From: Leptoclinus maculatus
Taxonomy: Eukaryota; Chordata; Actinopteri; Perciformes; Stichaeidae
Length of the DNA stretch: 64,000 nucleotides
Direction: 5' to 3'
Assembly (NCBI GenBank): GCA_032191485.1
Contig: JAVDOI010000002.1
Span: 6,111,846-6,175,845, forward strand
Part shown: piece after piece, positions 24,301 to 34,172 of the stretch
Numbering within the stretch: the first letter of the stretch is position 1
Layout of the letters: every line of letters begins with the position of its first letter
Made by a program: the position numbers and the translations under genes
The notes under the pieces: generated by a model
What the model was told of the DNA's origin: nothing
Database searches by the model: none
The model's input: the letters and a program-made list of their open reading frames with translations, nothing else

Positions 24301-25787
24301 CAGTGAGGTGTCCTGCATGTGGCGTGTTTGTTAGACATATGATTGTATATTTGGTGAATATAAGTACAACTAATCGTCTGTCCTGTAACGTGAGTTGGTG
24401 TGTTATTCAGCGATCTGTGGCCTACGCTCTGCCTCTTTTAATTTAGCTTGATCACCATGGTAACCTATTCTGCACAGCTCCTAAAGGGACATAAATACTG
24501 AACAATAAGGTTTAAATGTTTAAAATGCTAACGAAGGGATAGTTTACCAATCAAAATAGTAAGAGTGAGATGGCTTTACTTTCTTTTCCAGCTGTGAATA
24601 ACATGACAAACTACTTTATATTGTCTTATTTAAAAACAAAAAGGCCAGTGAACGCTCTGACCGTAGCTTTACTTTGAGATCTATTTTATACATATATCTA
24701 TATTTCAACATTTGAAAATCACAGCTGCCACAATAACTGAATTTAAATGATGTCAATAAGAAGCATTGAACATCAGCAGGACTACAAAGTTAATAAAATG
24801 TTAACTAAAATCGTTCAGTGTGCACTTATAAATGCTAACATAAAAATCTTTAACATCTGCAAATGCATTGTATTTATAATACAATCTGATAATTATTTTA
24901 TTTGATGCTCATTGATCCTGTGATTTCACAGGATTGTGTGCGTTTCCCTTATTTTCCAGCTCAACCTCAATTCCAAGTTCACAGAAGCATGGTTGTAGCT
25001 GAATAAGAAGCACAAATAGCTTCATGTCTTCTAAATTGTTTTGTTTTTTATGTTTACCCCTCCTCCCACGTCCACTGCTGCAATTCCGACACACTGATCC
25101 TATGATTCAGCAGGGATTCAGAGACTGTGAGCCTGCGCTTGATGGCGTCACTTACAGTAATTTGTCTTTCCTGAGAGCAACACGCCCCCTAGTGAAGACA
25201 CATGGCAGCACGATTGTGCTCTGTTAAGGCAGTAATAGTCGTCACATAACACATTCCGTGGTGGAACGCATTATTGTATTGATTTAAAGCATTAAAAAGT
25301 CATAGTATAGTATGTCATAACAAAATCATTCAAAATGCATAGTATAGTCGTAGTGTAGTAAGTCAAATAAAAAATGTTTTTTCAAAGTCATACATACGAC
25401 GTCAACGTCCTGGTCAGACATTACTGTTTTTAAGAGGTTGTAGTCAGTATAGTATATCAGATAAACATGTTCTTAAAAAAAGTCATAAACACGTCATTGT
25501 ATATCTGTGACGACTCTCTCTGTCTGCCTGTCACGTGGCTCACGTGGCTGCATTCCCTGCAGGTATTGGAGATGGGCGTGGCTACGGGGTCATCAGTAAA
25601 GTGGCCACACCTGGGCCCTGTGTGCCAGTGCCCTCTCTTAAAAACCCTCTTGGAGCTCAGTTGATGGTTCCCTCTTCCCCTTGAGACACACATTTGATTT
25701 TTAGTTGACTTTGAATTAATAAATAATTTGTTAATTGGCAAGGTTGTGTGCATCGCCCTCTTTTTTTGTCATGGCAGTGCTGCCCAG

Positions 25788-26410
25788 TAGTGATGGGACG
25801 ATGATACCTCAAGGAGTGTATTGACACACTAAACAAACTGTGTCGGCACTGTATTGATACTGTGTTGGTCACCCAATAGTGACCCCTGCAGTAGTTATAA
25901 AATCATTGCAGGTAAAGAAAGTCCTTGTTCGTGTAAATGCTAAAACTGAGTTGGTATGTAAAATATAGCAAATTAGAGTAAAAATTCAGAGTTACAATTT
26001 TGTAACTTATGTGCACATTTGTCAACTTAACTGTTAAATCATATGAAATAAAAGACAAAAAAGTGATCAGTTCATGAATTTTTATTGAGAAACAAAAGTT
26101 TTTCGAGTGTCTTTGCTCCAAGGCGATTTCTCCTCTTACACACCAGCTCCCCAGCCTTGGAAAATACTCTTTCGCATGGTACAGACGATGATGGTGTGCA
26201 GAGAGTTTTAAGTGCAAGTTGATGAAGATGTGGGTATATGTTCTGGTTCCATTTCCAATAAAACACACTTTGGCGCGGCACATCCAAACGACACAGTTCC
26301 TGTATCGGTCACGTGATTCTTTCTTAAAGCAATACACGCACCGATACGAGGTTTCCCTCTTGAGCTCTCGGCACAGTGCTGATGCACCAGTGTCGCTCGT
26401 CCCATCACTA
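25788..26410. mobile_element. hAT-type DNA transposon remnant, perfect 14-bp TIR and 8-bp TSD
   Basis: The ends are perfect inverted repeats: TAGTGATGGGACGA at 25788-25801 and its complement TCGTCCCATCACTA at 26397-26410. The octamer CTGCCCAG flanks both sides (25780-25787 and 26411-26418). The paralogous copy 2 of the host segment preserves the unoccupied site at about 27590. At 623 bp the element is an internal-deletion derivative that keeps only the C-terminal part of a transposase gene on the minus strand. Confidence 0.92.
26072..26287 (-). pseudogene. hAT transposase C-terminal (dimerisation) fragment
   Basis: A 71-codon frame reads ...LALKTLCTPSSSVPCERVFSKAGELVCKRRNRLGAKTLEKLLFLNKN. 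This is the classic hAT dimerisation signature (S-S-x-x-x-E-R-x-F-S-x-A-G and R-R-N-R-L). The catalytic core and BED zinc finger of a full transposase (about 600 residues) are absent, so it is non-functional. Confidence 0.85.
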
Positions 26411-26449
26411 CTGCCCAGTGTGTGACATTGTATGGTAAAAAATGGCTAC

Positions 26450-26880
26450 CCCTTCCGTGTGCTTCTTGTTTGGTCCCGTTTGTCCTTCCTCTGTTTGTGT
26501 GCATCTCCCTGAACATGGCACTCAATCTCTCTCGTGCTGCCAATCAACCTGCACACCTGAGAGTCATCCACTCATCAAGCTCCTGCTGTACATCTCCGCC
26601 GGGTCTACACCAGATTGTTCCCTTTGCCAACGTGGTACAAACGCTACGGACAGTATTTTAGTTTGTCTCTAGTTAATCTTTGGTTTTGCCTGAATCCCGT
26701 TGAACTCCTGTGTCTGTGTTATATAATCCGCCTGCCTCCCACAGCGGTTTGCTAGTCTGCGTTCCAGTCTACAGATCTCTGCCCGGCTCCACCGCAACCT
26801 CCAGATCTACTCTCACCACCCATTTACTGTGTCAAAGTTCTGCTCCTGGGTCCTAAAACTACTCAATTTGGCAAGTATGT
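26450..26880. other. Unclassified segment inserted next to duplication copy 1
   Basis: Present after copy 1 but not at the matching place after copy 2. It has a TATATAA box-like stretch near 26730 and C/T-rich composition, like the promoter-tail parts of fish retroelements. I could not find terminal repeats or a coding domain, so no class is given. Confidence 0.3.
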
Positions 26881-27079
26881 CAAAAAAATAAAACATAGTA
26901 TGTCATGAAAATGTCATAATATATTCATAGTGTTGTAAATCATAAAAAGTAATTTCAAAAATAATGTATCATACAAAAGTCAGTAAAAAATTGTCAAAGT
27001 ATGTCAAAAAAGTCATAAAGTTGTGTAGTGTGTCAAAAAAGTAATAAAACATAATACAGACTCTCAAACTCATCGAGGA

Positions 27080-27625
27080 AGATAACGTCCTAGCCAGACA
27101 TTACTGTCTAAGAGGCTGTATTCATAAAAACTGTATTAAAAATGTAAATTAAAAAAAGAGCAGAGTGTAAAAAGTCATAGAATAGTGCATCAAAAGTTAT
27201 AAAAGTAGTGTGTCAAAATCCTATTACGTGGCTGCATTCCCTGCAGGTATGGAGGTGGCCGTGGCTACGGGTCATCAGTAAAGTGGCAACACCTGGTCTC
27301 ATCAGCAACACTGGCCACACCTGGGCCCTGTGTGCCACTGCCCTCTCTTACAAACCCTCTTGGAGTTCAGTTGCTGGTTCGCTCTCCTCCCTGAAACACA
27401 CATTTGAGTTTTGGGTGACGTTATGGTTTGTGTTACACACTTTCCATTCATGCGCTAACCGACACTGCTGAAGTTACAGACTCCACACTGCACTGTTAGC
27501 TTAAGTTCTCCTCTTATGCTGACTTTGAGTTGATAAATAATTAGTTAAGTGGCAAGGTTGTGTGCATCTCCCTATTTTGTCATGGCAGTGCTGCCCGGTG
27601 TGTGACATAGTATGTCGTAAAAAAA
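27080..27625. repeat. Local duplication, copy 2 (empty hAT site)
   Basis: Matches copy 1 motif by motif (AACGTCCTAGCCAGACATTACTG, GTGGCTGCATTCCCTGCAGG, CACACCTGGGCCCTGTGTGCC, AAGGTTGTGTGCATCTCCC). It reads straight through GTGCTGCCCGGTGTGTGACAT where copy 1 holds the transposon. It also has an extra segment at about 27275-27310 and 27415-27510 that copy 1 lacks. Confidence 0.75.
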
Positions 27626-28009
27626 TGGCATCAAAAGGGATAATATAGTAATCATGAGCCCCTCAAGGTCTTGGTTTATGTGGTCTTTACTACACACTGT
27701 CAAGTGATAACTTCTTGATTTGGGGGCGCTGTTGACCACAAAACAAAATCAGTGTCTCGTTGAAACAAGTACAAGTGGGTTGCACAAAAAGGAAAATTAT
27801 CATTCTAACAGAACGGTCTGGATTTGTATATCAGGACTGCCTTCAGTGCACTTTGTAGAGTGAAGATAGAGTAAAATAACCTTTTAGAAGGAAAACTGTC
27901 TTCGAAGTGCTGTGATGTGATGTTTGCTCAACCCACAATCTGATATTTAATGTACATTAAAAGTACTCGCAGTAATCCCACATGATAAATATGCTCAAGG
28001 AGACAGTTA

Positions 28010-29052
28010 TTTTAGTACATATTTATTGGAAATGCAGTCAAAATAAAAATCCATTTTTAGAGAGAAGAGATGTTTGACAGTTTATCTTTGTCAGAGAAAG
28101 ACACATATAAGTGACATAAGTTAGTTTAGCTTATACATGTGACATGCAATAAATAAAAGCTCACTACAGTTTGACCTAACGTACATTTGCTTCCATTTGT
28201 ACACAGCAGAACAGCGGCGGTGTAAACTGATATGCTCTTTTGAAATGCACAAAGGCTAGTGAAAAGAGCGTACTATCAATTGGTAATACAAAAATAGAAC
28301 CAGGTAGCATTTCATACTTGAAAAGTAAAAGGACAAGACAGACGGCAAGCGCGACTGTGTATTTCTTTTTGTGCATCCAGCCCCCTTGAAATGCAGAACT
28401 TCATCTAAGCGGAAGGCATTAATTCTCTCTCTTTGTTTTCTTTCTTTTGTGACAGAAATAAACCTCTTCAACAAACTACAGGACAGGGCTTTGTGCATGT
28501 GTGGCATAGACTGACAGGGCATGCAGTACTCTCTGTGCAAATACTGAAAAAAGAGCAATATCTTTACAAAACATTATTCGTAAGAAAGAGGAGCAACTGA
28601 AACAGGCCCCGAGAACAGATTTGAGTGTGTGACCGATCTCTGGCTGGAAAGCACTGAGGACGTCTGGAGTAAATAGCTGCATGGAAGTAGAAGTAGTAAT
28701 GTGGAGTGTTACGTTTGCTGTCTCAGCATTTGTCTCCTGCTCTCCGTGAACCCAGTGACCCGCCACTGAGATCCATTTAGTCTGCTGGATTGCAATGGAT
28801 GATTTTGAGGACTTTTTTTGGGGGGGGGCCTCGGGCTTCCTATCACTCCTAACAAATGAGCCACAATGATAAAATGACCACTCATTTTTTCTTTTCTTTT
28901 TTTCAAAAGGCAACAATGTCTTCATTGAACTCAGTAGGAAATGAGTGTAGTTTTGTAAACATGTGGAACTACCTTAACATACACAACTATTTACATGTAC
29001 AAAATGAGTGGCAAGTATAATTATGGTTATTTTGATCTCTCTCTTTCATCCT
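28010..29052 (-). other. cbx7: cbx7 3' untranslated region (inferred extent)
   Basis: Non-coding sequence following the cbx7 stop on the minus strand. An AATAAA signal on the minus strand (TTTATT at 28022-28027) gives a UTR of about 1.03 kb. No gene-like frame was recognised. Confidence 0.55.
28022..28027 (-). terminator. Polyadenylation signal AATAAA for cbx7
   Basis: Minus-strand hexamer about 1.03 kb after the cbx7 stop, in the context CCAATAAATATGTAC. It is the best signal seen before the intergenic repeats. Confidence 0.5.
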
Positions 29053-31167
29053 TCAATAGCCCTTAAAGAAGCCTTCAGCCACCGGGGCTTCTTTAAAAGT
29101 CACCGTCAGACAGTTGATAGTCACGTCTGTAGAAATCACCTTCCTGGGGTGTTCTACTTCAGCGGGATCACTCGGACTGCCCGGCGCCGTGGTGGTAACA
29201 CTCTGATTGTCGCCACTCACCTCCTCCTCCGTCTCCTCAGTAGTGGCGCAGTCTCCCGCCGTCTCGTAGCTCCCCTGAGCGCTCACCATCACCGAGGTGG
29301 CGTTGTTGCTCCCTAACCCGGGACACTCCGGCCCTGACTCCACACCCTTCTCGCCTCTGTCCCAGTCTGACCTGTCGCACACGGAAACCTCGTCTTCCGG
29401 TGCGGCCTCGGGCGCAGAGGCACCGTCTTCTGATTGGTCGCACGCAAACCTTTGTCTCTCTCTCGTTTCAGATGTCCCCCCGCCTGGTCTGTCTGTCCAT
29501 GTTTGTGCACCTACCGCTGTCAGGTCGGCATCCACCTTCTCCTCCACCTCCACCTCCAGGTCCTGTCGCTCCAGCAAGGGTGGGGAGCTGCACACTGACT
29601 GACCTTAAAAACAAAATAAAACACTTTGTTAACTTTTAAAGGCCAAAGGTCGTGACCAAGCTATTGACCTTCTGAGTGATTAACTTGACAAACCAACCAT
29701 ATAAACTGTCTTCACGTATCTCCTCGGCAGTGCTCTCAGATTCCGGCTTCTCCTCTTCACTGGTGGCGCCCCAGTCCTCCTCAATGGGCTCCTCCTTCTT
29801 CCTCAGTGGAAGCAGGGTTTTGTTTGCGGGGCCCTGCTGGCCTAGTTTGGACACCCTCTGCTTGATCTTCCTCCTGGCTAGACGGTGGTACAGGCTGCCC
29901 CGCTCGCCCTGGTCCACATCTGTACTCATGGAGCGGGTGAGGGAGAGACGCAGTCGGGGGGGGGGCTTCTCCGACACCTTGTTGGCACTGCGGAGGCCCA
30001 TGGCAAAGATGTTCTGGGGCAGAGCAAAAGGTGACAGGTTAACGCAAGAATCATTAATGTGTTCATTTTAAGGCAACAGCTACAATTCTGTCATCAAAAT
30101 GTATTTGATGGACAACTTTGTGACACAAAGGACATTTATGGGAAATGTAGTCTTAAAACATGCGTCTTGTAATATTCTGTATTTTTTTTATACTATCAAC
30201 AAATCCCATTAAAGGACCAAAACAACACTGAATTAATCCTACTAGGTATTTAATGTGTATCAAAAGCCTGATTAGCCGAGTCTTTTGTGCCACAGAGCTC
30301 CACAGCAGCCATGCTAGCTGCTCAGTGTGACTGTACTTAATTGAAAATAGTTGTAGAATGTCTTCTGAGGATCTGGAGGGAGATTTCCAAAGAAAATAAC
30401 TCTGATGACGTCAGCTTTTCTCAGCTTGGGCTTCAGACTTTAATGTTTTATTAATAAAACCGAAAGCCTGCATTACAAACTGTAGATGTGGTGTTGGAAA
30501 TAAGCTGGATATCACCAAGCAGGTAGGGTCCAATAAAGTACCCTACCTGCATTATGGGAAATTAGCTTGACCCAATAAAATTAGCTTGACCCAATAAATT
30601 AGCTTGACCCAATACTACCAACTAAACCTTTGCTGCTTCAATTTGGACTCTTCTTATTCTAAATTGCTCAACTCAAAAGGGCAACCTGTCTGAGATGTTC
30701 CTAAGAGGCAACATTTTCAACCAACAATCATAGGGTGAAAACGGTCTTGAAATAAACTAAATATACTTCTCACTGAGCAGTCAGCATTAGTGGTGTGAAG
30801 GTACAACAAAGGCTTGTGAGACAAAGAAGAGAGGTAAGTGTCGCTACCCGCAGGACGAGCCTCCTGGGTCTGAGACCTTTCCGGCGATAGGCCAGAGCTC
30901 TGATCTTCTCCTGACTTGGAGTGAGAGGTAGAAACAGAGGGGCGGGAGAGGACGGAGATAAAGTGACAAAGAGAAACAGATTGTGAGCTGAAGAACAAAA
31001 AGAAAACAAAGACAAAAAAAAGTGCTTTGCAAGCATAAAAACCTCTCCGAGATTACTCACGTCTCTTCGTAGGCCAGGACCAGGCGCGGGTCCAAAATAT
31101 TGTCCTCTGGTTCCCAAGTACTGTACCTGCCAACACGCACACACATTCAAATAAGTCTGTCTGTCTA

Positions 31168-31226
<59 letters not shown>

Positions 31227-31407
31227 GTCTGTCTGTCTGTCCCTATATCTATCTATCTATCTATCTGTCCCTATATCTACCTACTTATCTATCTATCTCT
31301 CTATCTAACCATCTATCTGTCTCTCTATCCAACTATCTATCTCTCTATTTATCCAACCATTGATCTATATATCTGTCTTCCTCTATATCTATCTATCTAC
31401 CCATCCA

Positions 31408-31438
<31 letters not shown>

Positions 31439-31779
31439 ATCTACCCATCCATCCATCTGTCTCTCTATCCAACCATCTATCTATCCATCCATCCATCCAT
31501 CTATCTATATATATATATATATATATATGTCTGTCTCTCTATCTACCCATCCATCCATCTACCTACCTATCTATCCATCCATCTATCCATATATCAATCT
31601 ATCCATATGTCTGTCTCTCTATCTATCTATCTATCTATATCCAACCATCTATCTATCTATCTACCTATCCAACAATCTACGTATATATCCATATTTCTGT
31701 CTCTCTATCTATCTCTCTACCTATCCAACAATATACGTATATATCTATCTGTATGTCTCTCTATCTATCCAACCATCTA

Positions 31780-31810
<31 letters not shown>

Positions 31811-33295
31811 ATCCATCCATCCATCCATCCATCCATCTACCTATCTATCTTCACTGGTCATGGTGCTCAAGTATCAAAGAGCATATTTTGAAAAGGCTAT
31901 TGAGTTTATAAGGATGAGGTCACAGGACGATGACTCAAGGCTTACTCACTTTGGGGACCATCCCTGCCATTTCAGTAGATACTCCACATTACCCTGAAGA
32001 AAGAGAGAAAGAGAGAGAGCGAGAGAGCGAGAGAAAGAGAGAGAGGACGATTAGAGGAGATGCAGCCGAACTCATTGACACAACCTGCATCTCAGACCTG
32101 GTTCAGTGTGATGCATGGAGCAAGCTGCTGTGTGCCGAGCACGCGATGGGGGAAAAGGATGACTGTCACTTTAAAGTGTGGTGTGAGGAAGAGGAGGGAG
32201 GGTCATGGACATTCTTCTCTCTTTCAAATGGTGGGTTTTATTTTTTCTGCGGGATGACGTCAATGACAGCGGGGCTGGGCGGCCTCCAAACAGCAGCTTC
32301 TTTTCCTCGCGCATCGCGGTGACGTGATCACACATGGCTCCACCAGCCGGTTTTTCAGAATGTACGGGCACATTGTAGAACGTTACACCGGTGGCTGCGA
32401 TAGGTGGGGCCACGGGGACATGTGTAAACAACGTGGCGTTGCGCAACTTTCAACCAGCGAGTCCTGAAATAATGATCACAGTCATCCCCGAGTGAAAAAA
32501 AATAACTGTATCACTCCCACGTTTATTTGCGAGTACATATAGTTCCATCGTGTCATAATACTAATCTAAACTTTATAACGGCATATGAACCTGCTATTAC
32601 ATGAAGGGGGATGTCGCACTATTTCATCTGTTTTACATTACAAAACAGCCCACGCTGTATGTGCACATGCTGCGTCAATTACCACAATGTGCCGCTCACT
32701 TGTTAGGAGTCCACATTTCCTCCACTGTATACAAAATTAAAAAAAATAATAAAATCAATCGGTCACCACTACGCAGCATTCAGTGACATTACGCAGCAGT
32801 TTCACACCGGTACTCAGCCGCTCGCTGGCGTAACTTAAATCAACTGCGCAGCTCCCCGCACACTGCCCGCGTGTTATCCCCCGTTTTCGGGATACACACC
32901 CCCTTTTCCATAATACTACAGCTGCGTAGGCTGCCTTCTAAAATACACGCTTACTACTGCAGCATCTCAGCTGCTGCACAGGAAGGTTTACAGGACGCGA
33001 CCCGGGCTGCGAAACCATGTTGAACTATGCAGTTCATTAAAAAGCATAGATTAGTCTTAACATCGCTTTTTTTTGCGTAACTTAAAGTTAAAGTTAAAGT
33101 GCGTAGCCTAGTTTTTTTTGTGCACGACAGCGGACGGCACGCTGGACGTAACTTTCATTAGGATAAAACAACACAGGAACATAAGTTATGCGAGTTATGT
33201 GGAGCGTATCACTAGCACTCTCTTACCTTCCTCACTCTCTTCTTTGTTATTGACTCAACAGCAAACACTTGGTCTCCCACTGATGACAGCTCCAT
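29053..33295 (-). CDS. cbx7: Chromobox protein 7, Polycomb (PRC1) reader
   Basis: Binds H3K27me3 through its chromodomain and recruits canonical PRC1 in the nucleus. Exons on the minus strand: 33295-33227, 31993-31950, 31126-31061, 30914-30848, 30013-29698, 29594-29053 (last acceptor ambiguous, 29594 or 29603); 367 residues. MELSSVGDQVFAVESITKKRVRK|GNVEYLLKWQGWSPK|YSTWEPEDNILDPRLVLAYEE is the chromodomain, with aromatic-cage residues F11, W32 and W35 all kept. An AT-hook-like basic segment (YRRKGLRPRRLVLR) follows. The C-terminal Pc box (VISTDVTINCLTVTFKEAPVAEGFFKGY) that binds RING1 is present. These match CBX7 better than CBX6 or CBX8 (VFAVESI, NIFAMGLRS..., Pc box AEGFF). Human CBX7 is 251 residues; the surplus here is acidic low-complexity sequence between the basic block and the Pc box. 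Donor GTTGGT after 29698 is weak. The a or b paralogue is not assigned. Confidence 0.92.
31155..31852. repeat. GATA/GACA (Bkm-like) tetranucleotide array in cbx7 intron
   Basis: On the plus strand it is CTGT, CTAT and CCAT tetramers in changing blocks; on the minus strand (the sense strand of cbx7) GACA, GATA and GATG. A TA dinucleotide run sits at about 31507-31528. It fills most of the intron between exons 31993-31950 and 31126-31061 and approaches to within about 30 bp of the downstream acceptor. The long Tyr/Leu/Ser frames across it are artefacts. Confidence 0.95.
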
Positions 33296-33720
33296 CTCCG
33301 CGCGCTGCTCCACACGCTCCAAACAAGACGCACAACTGTGTCTCTGCTGTTACAGTCGAAGTGCTGAAATAAAAATAGCCTCGATCTAGAGGACAGGAAG
33401 ACAAACAAAAAACAAAAAAACCTGGAAGTTTCAGCGCGGCTGTATGCTCCAGATGTGAACACTTGCTTTGAAAAGGCTGAGTCTCTGCACCTCCCCTCAC
33501 TCCAAACTCCAGCGGCTTGCCTCCCTCACTTTTTTAAAATCTGCGACACATCAACACCGCGAAGGATAACGCGCTCCTTTAAGTCGAGCGCGCCGCCTTT
33601 CCATTGCGTAGCGCCGGGGCCCCAGTGTGCGTGCGCGGCCCCGTGGGCAAATTGGAGCAGAGTGCAGAAGGGGGACAGAGGAGGAGGAGGAGGGGGGCGG
33701 GTTAAAGCGTCAAGGTTATT
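33296..33720 (-). promoter_or_regulatory. Candidate cbx7 promoter / CpG-rich 5' region
   Basis: Upstream of the cbx7 ATG the sequence becomes GC- and CpG-rich at about 33540-33650 (clusters such as TCGAGCGCGCCGCC and TGCGTGCGCGGCCCCG), unlike the AT-rich flanks. No TATA box was seen. The start site and promoter are inferred from composition and position only. Confidence 0.5.
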
Positions 33721-33910
33721 ATGTGACGTTAAAGTTAGGGGAGGGAGTAAAAAACACGTCATCATTAAAAATATCGCTATTAATCCAGTTCAGAGGCAAG
33801 AGCACTTCAAATCAGTCCACTCAGGTTTTATTTCAGGGATAAACTTAAAATAAGTTCCATGACTTGATGTTTTATTTCATTCACTGTCAAACCTTTACAT
33901 ATTTCTTTAA

Positions 33911-34172
33911 ATACATATTTTGGGAATTTTGGGAAATTAGCTTATTGGGGTAAGAGTCAGATGAGAAGCCCAGTTCTCGCATCTGTAGTCAATATAAAGC
34001 TGGAGCCGGCAGCTGGTTAGCTTAGCTTAGCATGAAGACTGGACTGGTTTTGTTATCCCTGTTTCCAGTGTTTATGCTAAACTAAGCTAACCAGCCGCAG
34101 GTTGTAGCCTTAAATCTCCACCAGAAAGCAAATACGCTTATTTCCCAAAATGTCTAACTATTCCTTTAAAAT
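33911..34172. repeat. Palindromic fish MITE-like repeat (copy B), most complete
   Basis: A short copy with both arms. The left arm is GGGAAATTAGCTTATTGGGG ... GCTGGTTAGCTTAGCTTAGC. The right arm is the near complement TTTATGCTAAACTAAGCTAACC ... CGCTTATTTCCCAAAATG. The arms can pair into a long hairpin. Other copies are at 7568, 38341 and 47345. Confidence 0.75.

Larger units (their letters stand above)
25400..26445. repeat. Local duplication, copy 1 (interrupted by hAT-type element)
   Basis: Begins with AACGTCCTGGTCAGACATTACTG and continues through GTGGCTGCATTCCCTGCAGG, CACACCTGGGCCCTGTGTGCC and AAGGTTGTGTGCATCGCCC to CATGGCAGTGCTGCCCAG, where a hAT-type element is inserted. It resumes at 26419 with TGTGTGACATTGTATGGTA. 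The same ordered motifs recur at 27080-27625 without the insertion. Confidence 0.75.
24301..28009. other. Convergent intergenic region between ep300 and cbx7
   Basis: No gene was recognised. 24301-25260 is AT-rich unannotated sequence. 25260-27640 contains repeated CATAGTATAGTATGTCATAA-like stretches and a local duplication; one copy has a hAT-type insertion and both are detailed separately. 27650-28009 is unrecognised. Confidence 0.6.

Noticed and set aside
26450..26880. Solo LTR of a retroelement
   Set aside because: A TATA-like box is present, but no TG...CA ends, flanking duplication or polypurine tract could be established, so it was left unclassified.
31100..31997. Tyr/Leu/Ser-rich frames in the tetranucleotide array
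   Set aside because: Simple-repeat translations within a cbx7 intron.
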